DNA from: Vibrio taketomensis
Lineage (GTDB): Bacteria; Pseudomonadota; Gammaproteobacteria; Enterobacterales; Vibrionaceae
Direction of reading: 5' to 3'
Assembly (NCBI RefSeq): GCF_009938165.1
Contig: NZ_AP019649.1
Span: forward strand, 2,542,001-2,606,000
Length of the DNA stretch: 64,000 nucleotides
Positions 28,913-40,004 of the stretch are shown here, in pieces. The translations under genes were made by a program, and so were the position numbers. How positions within the stretch are numbered: the first letter of the stretch is position 1; each line of letters starts with the position of its first letter. The notes beneath the pieces are model-generated. The model was not told the DNA's origin and did not search any database. It saw only the letters and a list, made by a program, of their open reading frames with translations.

Positions 28913-28939
28913 AAAAGCCGCACTTTAAGTGCGGCTTTT
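28913..28939 (+). terminator. Terminator of mutS
   Basis: AAAAGCCGCAC (28913-28923) pairs perfectly with GTGCGGCTTTT (28929-28939) around a 5-base loop, four bases after the mutS stop. Confidence 0.88.
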
Positions 28940-29109
28940 CTTAACTTTCGCATTAGCAACAGCGATCCGCCTCGAAATTTTAAGTAACAGCCTGTAAACC
29001 CAAAGTTTTATTTTATTAGCGGCTCGGAATAAATACTGAGCAACATTCTTTCATTCCCCATCCCGCCCCATGATCAGCCCGAATTTATTAACAAATCTCG
29101 GAGATTGTT

Positions 29110-29578
29110 ATGCATAACTACTCTAAAAAAGTACAGCGTGGTTTTACCCTTATTGAATTGATGATTGTAGTGGCGATTATTGGTATTTTGACTGCCTTTG
29201 CCGTACCTGCTTATCAAAATTACACCAAAAAAGCGACTCTAGCGGAGTTTCTAAAGTGGCGTCTTCAGTAAAGTTGGCGGTTGAATTATGCGCACATGAA
29301 GAAGCCGGAAATGTAACTGATTTTATGGGTAACTGTGTTACTAAAGCTGGTTCAAGTGTTCCTTCTATTGCGCTAAACAATATTATCGTAACAGCAAAGC
29401 GGCATCCGCTGGCGTTGCTGTAGAAGCGGTTGCTGGCACGGGTGGTAAAGGTCCAATTGCGGCTGGTGAAAAGTACATTCTGACTTCTACATATAGTGAT
29501 CAGGGTTTAACTTGGTTGCCACTTGTAACGACGGCTCAAAAGACCAAACAGAATACTGTCCTGACTAATCGTGAATAA
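29110..29578 (+). pseudogene. pilA: Type IV pilin (PilA) with two one-base frameshifts
   Basis: Encodes a type IV pilin with a short leader and the prepilin cleavage site [16 protein letters not shown], to be cut and methylated by PilD. The frame breaks twice. In TTTCTAAAGTGG near 29250 one missing base turns an expected EFPKVAS into a stop after 50 codons. Near 29391 (GTAACAGCAAAG) a second missing base shifts again. Restoring one base at each site gives about 157 aa ending at 29578, with two Cys that fit a pilin disulfide. It heads pilABCD. Both losses are single bases, so a read error is as likely as true decay. Confidence 0.8.
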
Positions 29579-31248
29579 TTCACTGATTAATATTTTATTA
29601 AACAGTGGTGAGTTAGATGAAAATCTCGCTCACCGCTTTTCTGCATTGACAGACAGCCCAGATATCAGCCCAGATGATATCTTTGCCCCATTAGCAGCGC
29701 CGACTTTGCCCAATTAACCAGCCGAGTATTTCAGCTCTAGTTCAGATTAATGATTATGAGTATGAAAAGCTCTGTAATGAACTGGGCTTAAGCTCACTGA
29801 TACAAAAATTTCAAACCATTCCCGTTGAACGCAATAGCCACGCATTAGTGTTGGCGGTCAGCGACCCCACCGAAGAAGAGGTGATTGAGGAGTTTCGCTT
29901 CGCGACTGGCGTACCAATTGAGCTTGTTATTGCCGATCTAGGAGCAATACGAAAAGCGATCAATACCCTTTACGGGCGTAATATTGGTGCCAAAGGCTCT
30001 AACAAAAAAGAGATCAACTCTACTGAACTCGAAAGCTTAGTTAATCTTACTGACGATGAGCTAGGCAGTCTTGAAGACTTAAGCCAAGATGAAGCGCCGG
30101 TTAGCCGTTATATCCACCAAGTACTCTTAGAGGCAGTACGTAAAGGCGCGTCAGATATTCACTTTGAACCTTATGAACATGACTACCGCATTCGCCTGCG
30201 CTGCGATGGTATTTTACTTGAAACACACCAACCACCTGTTCAGCTTGGACGACGTTTGTCTACGCGGGTAAAAATTCTCTCTAATTTGGATATCGCTGAG
30301 CGCCGCTTACCCCAAGATGGTCGCACAAAATTAAGACTCAGCGAGCAAATTGCTATCGATATGCGCGTATCTACCCTGCCAACGTTATGGGGAGAAAAAG
30401 TGGTACTGCGTCTATTAGACAGCAGTGCTTCACAACTTGATATCGATAAACTCGGTTATAGCGAGCTACAAAAACAGCTCTATCTAAAAGCACTTAAAAA
30501 GCCACAAGGCTTGATCCTCATGACCGGCCCAACCGGAAGTGGTAAAACCGTGTCGCTGTATACCGGCTTAAATATTCTTAACACGCCGCAAGTTAATATT
30601 GCAACCGCGGAAGATCCGGTTGAAATCAACTTACCCGGCATTAACCAAGTACAAGTCCAACCACAAATTGGTTTTGACTTTGCCGCCGCACTGCGCTCAT
30701 TTCTACGTCAAGACCCAGATATTGTCATGGTTGGGGAAATTCGCGACTTAGAAACTGCAGAAATTGCGATTAAAGCGTCGCAAACCGGCCACTTGGTGCT
30801 CTCTACATTACATACCAACTCAGCGGCAGAGACCTTAGTGCGTCTGCAGAATATGGGCATTCAACCCTATAACATCGCATCGTCGCTCACACTCGTTATC
30901 GCGCAGCGACTGGTGCGCCGCTTATGCAAACACTGCAAGCAACCCGTCAAACTCGATATCGCATTAAGCTCTCAGCTAGGCCTTGAACCTGAACAAATTA
31001 TTTATCGCAACAATAAAGCGGGATGCGATCACTGTAACAGCGGCTACTCGGGACGATTAGGTTTATTTGAAGTCATGGACATTAACCATGCCCTAAAAAA
31101 AGCGATTTTGGAGAGTAAGAGCGCGGTTGATATTGAAGCCCTTGCAATTAAACAAGGCATGTCCACCCTACAAATGTCCGGCATCGAGAATTTGGTTCAA
31201 GGCTTGACCAGTATTGAAGAGCTACGACGCGTGCTATTTTTCGCTTAG
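29571..31248 (+). CDS. pilB: Type IV pilus assembly ATPase PilB, N-terminal part frameshifted
   Basis: Hexameric motor ATPase for pilus extension on the cytoplasmic side. The intact frame covers about 466 codons from 29848 to the stop. It contains Walker A GPTGSGKT, the Asp/His boxes, Walker B IVMVGEIRDLETAEIA, and a zinc tetracysteine (LCKHCKQ ... CDHCNSGYSGR). Upstream, PilB-like N-terminal sequence is present in two other frames: NNSLINILLNSGELDEN, then SSADFAQLTSRVFQ, then QINDYEYEKLCNELGL. One base is missing near 29690 (GCCCCATTAGC) and one near 29737 (CAGCTCTAG). With both restored the protein would be about 559 aa. The GTG start at 29571 overlapping pilA is tentative. Confidence 0.8.
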
Positions 31249-31257
31249 GAGAGGTAA

Positions 31258-32475
31258 ATGAAGCGCCCAATTGAATTAAAAAACTACCGCTGGCGCGGAG
31301 TTAACAGTGCAGGTAAACCTGCCTCTGGCTATATTTTGGCACTGACCGAATCCGAAGTACGTGACAAACTCAAACAGCAAAAAGTGCGAGTGAAGAGCCT
31401 TGTACCACGCAACGTTTCATTTTTCCGTAAGCATTTTGAAAAGATCAAAGGGAAAGACATCACCTTACTGACGCGTCAGCTTTCAACCATGATCAATACC
31501 GGTATTCCGATCATTCAGGCATTTAAGTTAGTGGCGGATAACCATCAAAAAGCAGAAATGAAATCGTTACTGCTCTCGATCTGTAAAAGCATTGAATCAG
31601 GTACACCCCTATCTACATCCTTAAAAGTTAGCCCTCATTTTGATGCATTGTATATCGACCTCGTCGCTTCAGGCGAAGCATCCGGTAACCTTGGCGAAGT
31701 ATTTAAACGTATTGCAACTTATCGAGAAAAGTCCGAGCAACTAAGGGCTAAAGTGGTCAAAGCAATGATCTACCCAAGCATGGTTATGTTGGTTGCCTTG
31801 GTGGTAAGCTATTTGATGCTCACCATGGTAATCCCCCAATTTGAAGATATGTTTGTTGGCTTCGGTTCAGAGTTACCTTGGTTTACTCAACAAGTACTTA
31901 AAGTCTCCGATTTCACCCAAGACTACAGTCTGTTTCTGTTCAGTCTTATTGCTACCACGGTCATCGTTGTAAAAATACTCAGTAAACGCTCTTATAGATT
32001 TAGATTGGCATTGAGTCGACTAAGCCTACGAATTCCCGTTATTGGCACCGTAATATCAAAAGCCGCCATCGCGAAGTTTAGCCGGACGCTCGCGACCAGT
32101 TTTGGGGCAGGTATTCCGATTCTATCTTGTTTAAAGACCTCTGCTCGCACTGCAAACCAATTGCACTATCAAACGGCACTGGAAACGGTACACCAAGACA
32201 CAGCAGCTGGTATGCCTTTGTATTTGGCGATGCGCCACAGTAATGTCTTTCCTGAAATGACACTACAAATGGTGATGATCGGTGAAGAGTCTGGCCGCTT
32301 AGATGAGATGCTCAATAAAGTCGCCACCATTTATGAAATTGAGATTGATGATACCGTCGATAATTTAGGTAAAATTCTTGAGCCTATGATCATCGTATTC
32401 TTAAGTTTGGTAGTCGGTAGCCTAGTAGTTGCGATCTATTTACCAATCTTTAACTTGATGAGTGTTATAGGCTAA
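31258..32475 (+). CDS. pilC: Type IV pilus inner-membrane platform protein PilC
   Basis: Protein of 405 aa with two GspF/T2SF domains (about 70-195 and 275-395) and three membrane helices. It anchors PilB and passes torque to the growing pilus in the inner membrane. Typical segments are [19 protein letters not shown], the [18 protein letters not shown] repeat and its partner [19 protein letters not shown]. It follows pilB by nine bases with GAGAGG as ribosome site and precedes pilD. The frame is intact. Confidence 0.94.
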   Translation: MKRPIELKNYRWRGVNSAGKPASGYILALTESEVRDKLKQQKVRVKSLVPRNVSFFRKHFEKIKGKDITLLTRQLSTMINTGIPIIQAFKLVADNHQKAEMKSLLLSICKSIESGTPLSTSLKVSPHFDALYIDLVASGEASGNLGEVFKRIATYREKSEQLRAKVVKAMIYPSMVMLVALVVSYLMLTMVIPQFEDMFVGFGSELPWFTQQVLKVSDFTQDYSLFLFSLIATTVIVVKILSKRSYRFRLALSRLSLRIPVIGTVISKAAIAKFSRTLATSFGAGIPILSCLKTSARTANQLHYQTALETVHQDTAAGMPLYLAMRHSNVFPEMTLQMVMIGEESGRLDEMLNKVATIYEIEIDDTVDNLGKILEPMIIVFLSLVVGSLVVAIYLPIFNLMSVIG

Positions 32476-32524
32476 GATAGCCGTTTACAATTTCCCTCTT
32501 CTTCATAAAGCAATTGAGTTGTAT

Positions 32525-33394
32525 ATGGCTGTTTTTACGCTTTACCCGTGGCTATTTCCATTATTAGCCACGGTTTTCGGTTTGATCGTCGGTAGTTTTC
32601 TCAATGTTGTCATCCATCGCTTACCGATCATGATGGAACGTGAATGGCGTAAAGAGTGCCAAGAAAGCTTTCCTGAGGCCAATCTGAGTGTCGAGAGTGG
32701 TGTCTATAACCTGAGCGTACCACGCTCTGCTTGCCCAAGTTGCAATCATCAATTGCGAGCTATTGATAATATCCCCGTGATTAGCTGGCTAATGCTAAAA
32801 GGCAAATGCCACCAGTGCCACACTAAGATCAGTGTTCGTTACCCACTTGTTGAAACCTTAACGGCCAGTCTTTGCTTGCTAGTCGCGCTGCAATATGGCT
32901 TTAGCTACTTTGCGATCGCACTACTATTTTTTACTTTTGTTCTGGTCACAGCCACCTTTATTGATCTTGATACCATGCTGCTGCCAGATCAGTTAACCCT
33001 ACCTTTAATGTGGGGCGGCATCAGTTTAGCTCTATTGCAAATTAGCCCTGTTAGCCTACAAGACTCAATCATCGGCGCCATTGCTGGTTATTTATGTTTG
33101 TGGAGTGTCTATTGGGCATTCAAATTACTCACAGGTAAAGAAGGCATGGGCTATGGTGATTTCAAACTCCTTGCAGCGCTTGGGGCTTGGTTAGGCTGGC
33201 AATATTTGCCCATGATTATTTTACTCTCCTCTTTAGTTGGATTAGTTTTTGGTATTATTCAGTTGAGAATGCAAAAGAAAGGCATTGAAATGGCCTTCCC
33301 TTTTGGTCCTTATCTTGCAATTGCAGGTTGGGTTGCGGCGCTATGGGGCGAGCAAATTCTCACTCACTACTATCAATTTCTTCTAGGGGCTTAG
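32525..33394 (+). CDS. pilD: Prepilin leader peptidase / N-methyltransferase PilD
   Basis: Inner-membrane aspartyl protease of 289 aa that cuts prepilin leaders and methylates the new N-terminal Phe. It likely serves both type IV pili and type II secretion pseudopilins. The cytoplasmic zinc loop has CPSC ... CHQC cysteines (about 72-100). The two catalytic aspartates are in the segment after [16 protein letters not shown] and in [16 protein letters not shown]. About eight membrane helices are visible. The in-frame TTG at 32519 is a less likely start than ATG 32525. coaE follows after one base. Confidence 0.93.
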   Translation: MAVFTLYPWLFPLLATVFGLIVGSFLNVVIHRLPIMMEREWRKECQESFPEANLSVESGVYNLSVPRSACPSCNHQLRAIDNIPVISWLMLKGKCHQCHTKISVRYPLVETLTASLCLLVALQYGFSYFAIALLFFTFVLVTATFIDLDTMLLPDQLTLPLMWGGISLALLQISPVSLQDSIIGAIAGYLCLWSVYWAFKLLTGKEGMGYGDFKLLAALGAWLGWQYLPMIILLSSLVGLVFGIIQLRMQKKGIEMAFPFGPYLAIAGWVAALWGEQILTHYYQFLLGA

Positions 33395-33395
33395 T

Positions 33396-34004
33396 ATGAC
33401 TTTAGTCATCGGACTCACTGGTGGTATTGCCAGCGGCAAAACTACCGTTGCGAATCTGTTTCGTGACCAATATACGATCGACATTGTCGATGCCGACATT
33501 GTGGCTCGAGAGGTCGTTGAACCGGGTAGCGCAGGGTTGCAAGCCATCTGCGCCCGTTATGGTAAAAATATTCTCTGGGATGATGGCACGCTGAATCGCG
33601 CCGCTCTACGAGAAATTATTTTTACCGATATCAAAGAAAAGCAATGGCTAGACTCTCTTTTACATCCAATGATTCGAGAGTCGATGCAAATTCAGTTGCA
33701 GCAAGTTCAGTCGGACTACGCTTTGCTAGTCATCCCGTTGATGGTTGAAAATAATCTACAACAATTGGCTGACCATATTTTAGTGGTCGATGTTGACGAA
33801 GAAATGCAAATTCAGCGCACGGTTAATCGCGATGGCGTCTCTCGTGAACAAGCAGAATCGATTTTACGTTCACAAGCCAGCCGCGCAGAACGACTAGCAA
33901 TTGCTGATGACGTGATCACGAACAGTTCACAAAACCAACAACTTTTGCCCCAAGTCGCAAAATTACATAAAAAGTACCTAGAAATGAGCATGGCAAATCA
34001 GTGA
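33396..34004 (+). CDS. coaE: Dephospho-CoA kinase
   Basis: P-loop kinase of 202 aa that phosphorylates the 3'-OH of dephospho-CoA, the last step of CoA synthesis. The Walker A motif is [14 protein letters not shown] at the N-terminus; [14 protein letters not shown] and the lid with [10 protein letters not shown] also match CoaE. It starts one base after pilD, preceded by AGGGG inside the pilD end. It is part of the widely conserved pilD-coaE-zapD-yacG string. Confidence 0.95.
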   Translation: MTLVIGLTGGIASGKTTVANLFRDQYTIDIVDADIVAREVVEPGSAGLQAICARYGKNILWDDGTLNRAALREIIFTDIKEKQWLDSLLHPMIRESMQIQLQQVQSDYALLVIPLMVENNLQQLADHILVVDVDEEMQIQRTVNRDGVSREQAESILRSQASRAERLAIADDVITNSSQNQQLLPQVAKLHKKYLEMSMANQ

Positions 34005-34038
34005 GAATAGGACGTCTAACTGCCAAGGCTATATCGCG

Positions 34039-34779
34039 ATGACCACACAGTACTTTGAACATCCTTTAAATGAGAAAACTCGCATCTATCTCCGTGTAGA
34101 GGCGTTGTTGCATCAATTGGATGTGTCATCACGATTCAGCGACGATTTGCAACACTTGAACTTTTTTCGTGCTCTGTTCGATTTATTGGAAATCTTTGAA
34201 CAGATCCAGCTAAAAAGTGAATTGGCAAAAGACATCGAAAAACAGCGCCTCACCTACCGTAATTGGCTGAATGTCGAAGGGGTTGACCAAGAGATGCTGC
34301 GCAAAATTTTGCAAGAAGTAGACCAAGCCCATAGTGAATTGATGAACGCGGAACGCTTTGGCCAAAGCCTTAAAGAAGATCGTTTTCTTAGCACTATTCG
34401 TCAGCGATTTAACTTGCCAGGTGGCGCATGCTGCTTCGATTTACCGGCCCTTCACCATTGGTTGCATTTACCCTGTAAACAAAAGCAGCAAGATGCACGC
34501 GGTTGGATGGAGTCATTAAGCTCACTATCCAATGCTCTCAGGTTATGGCTACGTTTAACCCGCGAAACCGGTTACTCTCAAATAATCGTTGCGCATAACG
34601 CCTTCTATCAAAGTGATGCCGAAGAAGCGAACATCCTGAGGCTAAACATTCCGATGCACTACAGCGTGTTTCCAATGATTTCTGGTCACAAAAATCGCTT
34701 CGCGATTAAATTTATCGAATTCAAAACTGGCCAAGCCTATACAGGCGATATCCAATTTGAATTGGCGGTTTGCTGCTAA
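34039..34779 (+). CDS. zapD: Cell division protein ZapD
   Basis: FtsZ-associated protein of 246 aa (YacF family), mostly alpha-helical with a beta-rich C-terminus. It cross-links FtsZ filaments at midcell. The start [20 protein letters not shown] and the conserved [20 protein letters not shown] segment fit the family. It lies between coaE and yacG as in E. coli. Confidence 0.92.
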   Translation: MTTQYFEHPLNEKTRIYLRVEALLHQLDVSSRFSDDLQHLNFFRALFDLLEIFEQIQLKSELAKDIEKQRLTYRNWLNVEGVDQEMLRKILQEVDQAHSELMNAERFGQSLKEDRFLSTIRQRFNLPGGACCFDLPALHHWLHLPCKQKQQDARGWMESLSSLSNALRLWLRLTRETGYSQIIVAHNAFYQSDAEEANILRLNIPMHYSVFPMISGHKNRFAIKFIEFKTGQAYTGDIQFELAVCC

Positions 34780-34832
34780 TTCACCATTGAACCGTTATAC
34801 TGCATTTAACTTATTAAACTAATTACTGTGTT

Positions 34833-35063
34833 ATGAGCAAGATTACCAAAGTCGCCTGCCCGCAATGTGGCACCGAAGTTATTTGGGGTGAGCAAAGCCC
34901 TTTCCGTCCATTCTGTAGCAAAAAGTGCCAAATGATTGATTTTGGCGAATGGGCAGACGAAGAAAACAGCATTGCTGGTGCACCGGATATGTCCGATAGC
35001 GATGGCTGGTCGGAAGATCAGTATTATGAATCGAACGCTTCGATAAAATCAGAGCTGAAATGA
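34833..35063 (+). CDS. yacG: DNA gyrase inhibitor YacG
   Basis: Small zinc protein of 76 aa. Four cysteines in CPQCGTEV and [14 protein letters not shown] form the zinc site. YacG binds GyrB and inhibits gyrase in E. coli. The C-terminal tail is acidic and disordered. It is the last gene of the pilA-yacG cluster; about 160 bases without a clear gene separate it from the converging rplS operon terminator. Confidence 0.92.
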   Translation: MSKITKVACPQCGTEVIWGEQSPFRPFCSKKCQMIDFGEWADEENSIAGAPDMSDSDGWSEDQYYESNASIKSELK

Positions 35064-35221
35064 GAATGTAGAGATAAGATTTGAGAATAATTTTCAAACG
35101 ATATTTTGAGCTTAGAACGGCAGGATTTTCAGTTCTAGCTAGGCAGTGGAGCGGAGTTTACGTGAGTAAATGAGCACCGATAACGACGCTAGAAAGGAAA
35201 ATAACCCGTTATAAGCCCAAA

Positions 35222-35252
35222 TAAAAAAGCGGAGACCAAATGGCCTCCGCTA
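35222..35252 (-). terminator. Terminator of the rpsP-rimM-trmD-rplS operon
   Basis: AGCGGAG (35228-35234) and CTCCGCT (35245-35251) form the stem, extended inside by GCCA/TGGT on the minus strand, which is followed by TTTTTTAT. It lies 27 bases after rplS. Confidence 0.82.
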
Positions 35253-35278
35253 ATACTATGAGAACGCTAGTTATAGCA

Positions 35279-35632
35279 TTACTTCTTAGCAAGTTTCTCT
35301 TTGATACGAGCTGACTTACCAGAACGCTCACGTAGGTAGTACAGTTTGGCACGACGTACTGCACCGCGGCGTTTAACTTCAATGCTATCAACGATAGGAG
35401 AATGTGTTTGGAACGTACGCTCAACACCTTCACCGTTAGAGATCTTACGTACAGTGAATGCTGAGTGTAGACCACGGTTACGGATTGCGATTACAACGCC
35501 TTCAAAAGCCTGTAGACGCTCACGTTCACCTTCTTTTACCTTAACTTGAACTACAACAGTGTCACCTGGTGCAAATTTAGGTAGGCCTGATTTCATTTGC
35601 TCTTCTTCAAGAGCCTTGATGATGTTACTCAT
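35279..35632 (-). CDS. rplS: 50S ribosomal protein L19
   Basis: L19, 117 aa, full length, located at the 30S-50S interface. Signature sequence includes [29 protein letters not shown] and the basic end [19 protein letters not shown]. It is the last gene of rpsP-rimM-trmD-rplS, 44 bases after trmD, and is followed by a terminator. Confidence 0.97.
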   Translation of the reverse strand: MSNIIKALEEEQMKSGLPKFAPGDTVVVQVKVKEGERERLQAFEGVVIAIRNRGLHSAFTVRKISNGEGVERTFQTHSPIVDSIEVKRRGAVRRAKLYYLRERSGKSARIKEKLAKK

Positions 35633-35676
35633 TTTAATAAATTCTAGAATAAACTGATACTAAATAAATTAGGTTA

Positions 35677-36417
35677 CTAAGCTTGATGTTCTTTAATGAA
35701 CTCAGCCAGTAATTGTTCCTGTTCGTCAGTCAGAGCTAGGTTTTCCAGAAGCTCTGGTCTTCTCAGCCAAGTACGGCCCAGCGATTGTTGTAATCGCCAG
35801 CGACGAATGTCCTTATGATTGCCTGACATCAGTACCGCTGGTACTTCTTTGCCATCCAACACTTCAGGGCGCGTATAGTGAGGGCAATCTAACAAGCCAT
35901 TCGCAAAAGAATCTTCTTCTGCTGACGCAAAGTCTCCAAGCACTCCAGGAATAAACCTTGAGACTGAGTCAATTAACGTCATGGCTGGGATTTCTCCCCC
36001 CGTCATCACAAAATCACCAATTGACCATTCTTCGTCAACTTCGGATTGAATGATGCGCTCATCTACCCCTTCATAGCGACCACAAATAAGAAGCAAGTTC
36101 TCGTTTGTTGCCAGCTCTTCAACCCCTTGTTGGTCGAGCTTACGACCTTGAGGTGATAGGTAAATGACTTTCGTCTTACCCGGTGATGCCTGTTTGGCCG
36201 TATGAATGGCATCGCGCAAAGGCTGCACCATCATCAACATGCCAGGACCACCACCGTAAGGTCTATCATCAACAGTGCGATGTTTGTCATGAGTGAAATC
36301 TCGAGGATTCCATGTCTCAATCGACAAAAGACCTTTTTTAACCGCTTGACCTGTTACCCCAAAATCAGTAACAGAACGGAACATTTCAGGAAAAAGGCTA
36401 ATAACGCCAACCCACAT
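35677..36417 (-). CDS. trmD: tRNA (guanine-N1)-methyltransferase
   Basis: TrmD, 246 aa. It methylates G37 next to the anticodon using SAM and prevents frameshifting. The trefoil-knot SAM site is visible in [11 protein letters not shown] and [14 protein letters not shown], with [13 protein letters not shown] following. The catalytic Asp lies in LDCPHYTRP. It is 27 bases after rimM in the ribosomal operon. Confidence 0.97.
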   Translation of the reverse strand: MWVGVISLFPEMFRSVTDFGVTGQAVKKGLLSIETWNPRDFTHDKHRTVDDRPYGGGPGMLMMVQPLRDAIHTAKQASPGKTKVIYLSPQGRKLDQQGVEELATNENLLLICGRYEGVDERIIQSEVDEEWSIGDFVMTGGEIPAMTLIDSVSRFIPGVLGDFASAEEDSFANGLLDCPHYTRPEVLDGKEVPAVLMSGNHKDIRRWRLQQSLGRTWLRRPELLENLALTDEQEQLLAEFIKEHQA

Positions 36418-36444
36418 GTTTATCTCGCTCTGTAATTGGGGTGA

Positions 36445-36993
36445 TTAGAATCCAGGATCCCAGTCAACTTCGATCCGTTGAGCTTCGCGATCAACTTTGA
36501 TGATCACTTGCTCTGTAAGGAACGGAATTAGTCGTTCCTTTTGCCCGAAAGCATCTTTTAGATTTGCTTTAACAACCAAAACATCGTTTGAGCCAGTTTC
36601 TAGGATGTCAGAAACAACACCTAGGTCGTAACCTTTAGTGGTTACTACTTGCATACCAAACAATTCACGCCAATAGAATTCTTCTGATGACAATTCTGGT
36701 AGTACCGCAGGGTCGATAGCAATTTCAAAGTTCGTTAGAAGTTGCGCTTCTTCGCGCACATCCAAACCCGCTAGCTTACATACATAGCCTTGACCATGAC
36801 GTTTCCAGCTTTCAACTTTGTACTCAACCCACTCGCCTTTTTGGTTTAAAAACCAAGGGCTGTAATCAAAGATGTTTTCAGCATTGTCTGTGTAGGAAAA
36901 AACTTTAAGCCAACCACGAATGCCGTAAGTAGCACCAAACTTGCCTACAACAATCTTGTCATCGCTCATTGTTTCTTTACCTTTCATCGACAT
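36445..36993 (-). CDS. rimM: Ribosome maturation factor RimM
   Basis: RimM, up to 182 aa. It binds S19 and assists 16S rRNA processing in the 30S head. An N-terminal barrel ([20 protein letters not shown]) and a C-terminal PRC barrel ([15 protein letters not shown]) are both present. The start is uncertain: ATG 36993 is used, but ATG 36969 has AAGG eight bases upstream. It follows rpsP. Confidence 0.94.
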   Translation of the reverse strand: MSMKGKETMSDDKIVVGKFGATYGIRGWLKVFSYTDNAENIFDYSPWFLNQKGEWVEYKVESWKRHGQGYVCKLAGLDVREEAQLLTNFEIAIDPAVLPELSSEEFYWRELFGMQVVTTKGYDLGVVSDILETGSNDVLVVKANLKDAFGQKERLIPFLTEQVIIKVDREAQRIEVDWDPGF

Positions 36994-37021
36994 AAGCTAA
37001 TTTCTTCTTCTTGGTAAAGAA

Positions 37022-37270
37022 TTAAGCCGCTTTTTGAGCGTCTTTAACTAGCTTAGCAACGCGGTCAGATAGAGACGCGCCTTGACCAACCCAGTGGTTA
37101 ACGCGGTCTAGGTCTAGACGTAGACCTTCTTCTTGACCTTGAGCAGTTGGGTTAAAGAAACCAACTTTCTCGATGAAACGGCCAGTTGATACGTTACGGC
37201 TGTCCGCAACTACGATTTGATAAAATGGACGCTTTTTAGCGCCGTGACGTGCCAAACGAATGGTTACCAT
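37022..37270 (-). CDS. rpsP: 30S ribosomal protein S16
   Basis: S16, 82 aa, complete. Begins [25 protein letters not shown], the family signature. It supports 30S assembly. First gene of rpsP-rimM-trmD-rplS; preceded by AAAGAGGAC as ribosome site. Confidence 0.97.
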   Translation of the reverse strand: MVTIRLARHGAKKRPFYQIVVADSRNVSTGRFIEKVGFFNPTAQGQEEGLRLDLDRVNHWVGQGASLSDRVAKLVKDAQKAA

Positions 37271-37356
37271 GTCGTCCTCTTTGCTTTCTCAAAAATAAAA
37301 TTAACCCCAATAACCGTTCAAATCAGTAAACAGTTTGGGGTCCGTGCCAAAATAAA

Positions 37357-37385
37357 GCTCCGGAATTTTACTCTTATTCCGGAGC
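37357..37385 (-). terminator. Terminator or attenuator between ffh and rpsP
   Basis: GCTCCGGAAT (37357-37366) pairs perfectly with ATTCCGGAGC (37376-37385). On the minus strand TTTATTTT follows. It lies about 95 bases after ffh and 87 before rpsP, so it likely ends most ffh transcripts. Confidence 0.75.
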
Positions 37386-37480
37386 AATGCAAGGTCTTTA
37401 GCTATTTTTTCACCACCACAAATTGGCAAATAAGTATGTGATATAGCTAACACCTTGAAACTTCTGTCGACTTAAAAGGC

Positions 37481-38857
37481 TTATCGGCCGAATGGATTGA
37501 AACCACCGCCCATGCCGCCCATCATGCCTTGCATGTTGCGCATCATGCCTTTCATTCCACCCTTCTGCATCTTCTTCATCATCTTCTGCATCTGAGTGAA
37601 CTGTTTAAGTAGACGATTCACATCTTGTACTTGCACACCAGAACCAGCGGCAATACGTTTTTTACGTGAACCTTTTATGAGTTCAGGACGTTGACGCTCT
37701 TTCATGGTCATGGAATTGATGATCGCTTCCATCTGCTTGAACATCTTGTCGTCCACTTTGTCTTTTACGTCGGCTGGTAGCTGAGACATACCTGGTAGTT
37801 TATCTAGCATACCCATCATGCCGCCCATGTTTTGCATTTGCCCCAGCTGTTCACGGAAGTCTTCTAAATCGAAACCTTTCTTCTCTTTGAACTTTTTCGC
37901 TAGTTTTTCTGCTTTTTCATGGTCTACGTTGCGTTGTAGATCTTCAATCAGCGACAGCACATCACCCATACCAAGAATGCGTGATGCCACACGGTCTGGG
38001 TGGAATGGTTCTAGCGCATCGGTCTTCTCACCAACACCCAAGAACTTGATTGGCTTGCCGGTAATATGACGCACTGACAGCGCTGCACCACCACGTGCAT
38101 CACCATCAACTTTCGTCAGAATTACACCGGTTAACGGCAGTGCATCACCAAACGCTTTCGCCGTGTTCGCCGCATCTTGACCTGTCATGGCATCAACCAC
38201 AAACAGGGTCTCTACTGGGGTAATTGCAGCGTGCAGATCTTTAATCTCTGCCATCATCTGCTCATCAACCGCAAGACGACCTGCGGTATCGACTACCAAT
38301 ACATCGTAGAATTTCTTCTTCGCATGATCGATAGCTGCATTAGCAATATCGATTGGCTTTTGATCTGGAGATGAAGGGAAGAAATCAACACCGATATCGG
38401 TCGCTAGAGTTTCTAGCTGCTTGATCGCTGCAGGACGGTATACGTCGGCAGATACAACCAGAACTTTCTTCTTATCACGCTCTTTTAATAGTTTAGATAG
38501 CTTACCTACCGATGTGGTTTTACCCGCACCTTGTAAACCGGCCATCAAAATGACTGCTGGCGGCTGAGCGGCAAGGTTTAATGCCTCGTTCGACTCACCC
38601 ATAACCGCTTCAAGCTCAGCTTGAACGATTTTAATAAACTCTTGGCCTGGAGTCAGAGATTTAGATACCTCGACACCAACTGCACTCTCTTTAACGCGAT
38701 TAATAAACTCACGGACTACTGGCAAAGCCACGTCGGCTTCCAATAGTGCCATGCGCACTTCACGCAAAGTCTCTTTGATATTGTCTTCTGTAAGACGTCC
38801 TTTACCGCTGATGTTTTTCAGGGTACGGGACAAGCGATCCGTTAAATTCTCAAACAT
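37481..38857 (-). CDS. ffh: Signal recognition particle protein Ffh
   Basis: Ffh, 458 aa. With 4.5S RNA it binds signal sequences of nascent membrane proteins and docks on FtsY. It has the N and G domains (GLQGAGKTTSVGK, DTAGRLAVDEQMM, TKVDGDARGGAAL) and a Met-rich M domain with KMMKKMQKGGMKGMMRNM near the end. I start at ATG 38857 (MFENLTDRL); the open frame to 38911 is not part of the usual protein. It diverges from ypjD and precedes rpsP. Confidence 0.97.
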   Translation of the reverse strand: MFENLTDRLSRTLKNISGKGRLTEDNIKETLREVRMALLEADVALPVVREFINRVKESAVGVEVSKSLTPGQEFIKIVQAELEAVMGESNEALNLAAQPPAVILMAGLQGAGKTTSVGKLSKLLKERDKKKVLVVSADVYRPAAIKQLETLATDIGVDFFPSSPDQKPIDIANAAIDHAKKKFYDVLVVDTAGRLAVDEQMMAEIKDLHAAITPVETLFVVDAMTGQDAANTAKAFGDALPLTGVILTKVDGDARGGAALSVRHITGKPIKFLGVGEKTDALEPFHPDRVASRILGMGDVLSLIEDLQRNVDHEKAEKLAKKFKEKKGFDLEDFREQLGQMQNMGGMMGMLDKLPGMSQLPADVKDKVDDKMFKQMEAIINSMTMKERQRPELIKGSRKKRIAAGSGVQVQDVNRLLKQFTQMQKMMKKMQKGGMKGMMRNMQGMMGGMGGGFNPFGR

Positions 38858-39039
38858 CTTGTTCTCTTCGCTAAATTCGGCGATCAATTCCCTTGAGTAT
38901 ACCTTAGCCAACCCTTGCTTGGCACTAGTCGATTGGAATTAGATATCTCATCTTGCACAATTCCTTGCCTATCCCCCATAGCCCAAAAGTGCGTAGCAAG
39001 GTATAATTTGTTAAAAATCCACCAGCTTAATCGAGAGTA

Positions 39040-39834
39040 ATGGACAACTTAGTCGCAGTAAGCGCAGCAATCCTTTATATCCTAGCGATTGCCACCATCA
39101 TCCCTGGTCTGGTTCATCAAACCGGCATTCGAGCAAAAACCGTTTTGGTTAGTGCCGTCCTAGCGTTGCTGTTTCACGCTTGGTCATTGAGCGATCTTAT
39201 TTTTTCTGGTGCCGGGCAAAACCTCAGTATTCTCAACGTCGCCTCATTAATTAGCTTCATTATTTCGCTAGTGATGAGCACTGCGATGTTTAAAGCTCGC
39301 TTGTGGTTTATTCTGCCTGTGGTTTACAGTTTTGCAGCCATTAACTTGTTGGCGGCAAACCTACTACCAAGCAGTTACATCACCCATTTTGAAAATGATC
39401 CAAAACTACTGATTCACATTTCGTTGGCACTGTTCTCCTACTCTACCCTAACCATTGGCGCGCTCTATGCGCTGCAATTGGCTTGGTTAGACAATCGCCT
39501 TAAAGCAAAAAAAGCGTTAGTGATTAATCCTAACGTGCCACCACTGATGCTGATTGAACGTCAACTGTTTAAGATCATTTTGATTGGTACCGCACTGCTA
39601 ACCGCCACATTGATTACCGGTTTTACCTTTGTGCACGATATGTTTGCCCAAGGTAAGGCTCACAAAGGGATTCTCTCTTTTATTGCGTGGATCATTTATT
39701 CGATATTGATTTGGGGTCATTACCAAAAAGGTTGGCGTGGTAAAAAAGTGACTTGGTTTGCTATTGCTGGCGCAACACTACTCACCCTCGCCTATTTCGG
39801 TAGCCGCTTTGTGCGCGAGATTATTCTTAACTAA
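39040..39834 (+). CDS. ypjD: YpjD-like inner-membrane cytochrome c assembly family protein
   Basis: Protein of 264 aa with eight predicted membrane helices and the CcmC/HemX-type fold; a conserved His-containing loop (HDMFAQGKAHKGILSFIAW) matches that family. The precise role of YpjD is not known. Gene order ffh (divergent) - ypjD - CorC-like protein is the same in E. coli and vibrios. A terminator follows. Confidence 0.88.
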   Translation: MDNLVAVSAAILYILAIATIIPGLVHQTGIRAKTVLVSAVLALLFHAWSLSDLIFSGAGQNLSILNVASLISFIISLVMSTAMFKARLWFILPVVYSFAAINLLAANLLPSSYITHFENDPKLLIHISLALFSYSTLTIGALYALQLAWLDNRLKAKKALVINPNVPPLMLIERQLFKIILIGTALLTATLITGFTFVHDMFAQGKAHKGILSFIAWIIYSILIWGHYQKGWRGKKVTWFAIAGATLLTLAYFGSRFVREIILN

Positions 39835-39890
39835 CGGCTATCATTCATCGTCTCAATGCGGACTGAGCGAGTATTGAGTCAATCAAATAG

Positions 39891-39917
39891 AAAAGGTGCA
39901 ATTTGCACCTTTTTTTG
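39891..39917 (+). terminator. Terminator of ypjD
   Basis: AAAAGGTGCA (39891-39900) pairs with TGCACCTTTT (39904-39913), followed by more T to 39917. Confidence 0.82.
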
Positions 39918-40004
39918 TAGCTAAGAAATCGGGACTTTCACCATTGACTTACTCATTCAGTTAGGTCATAAATTAAGCTAAATATCACAACCAACAGGTA
40001 AGTT

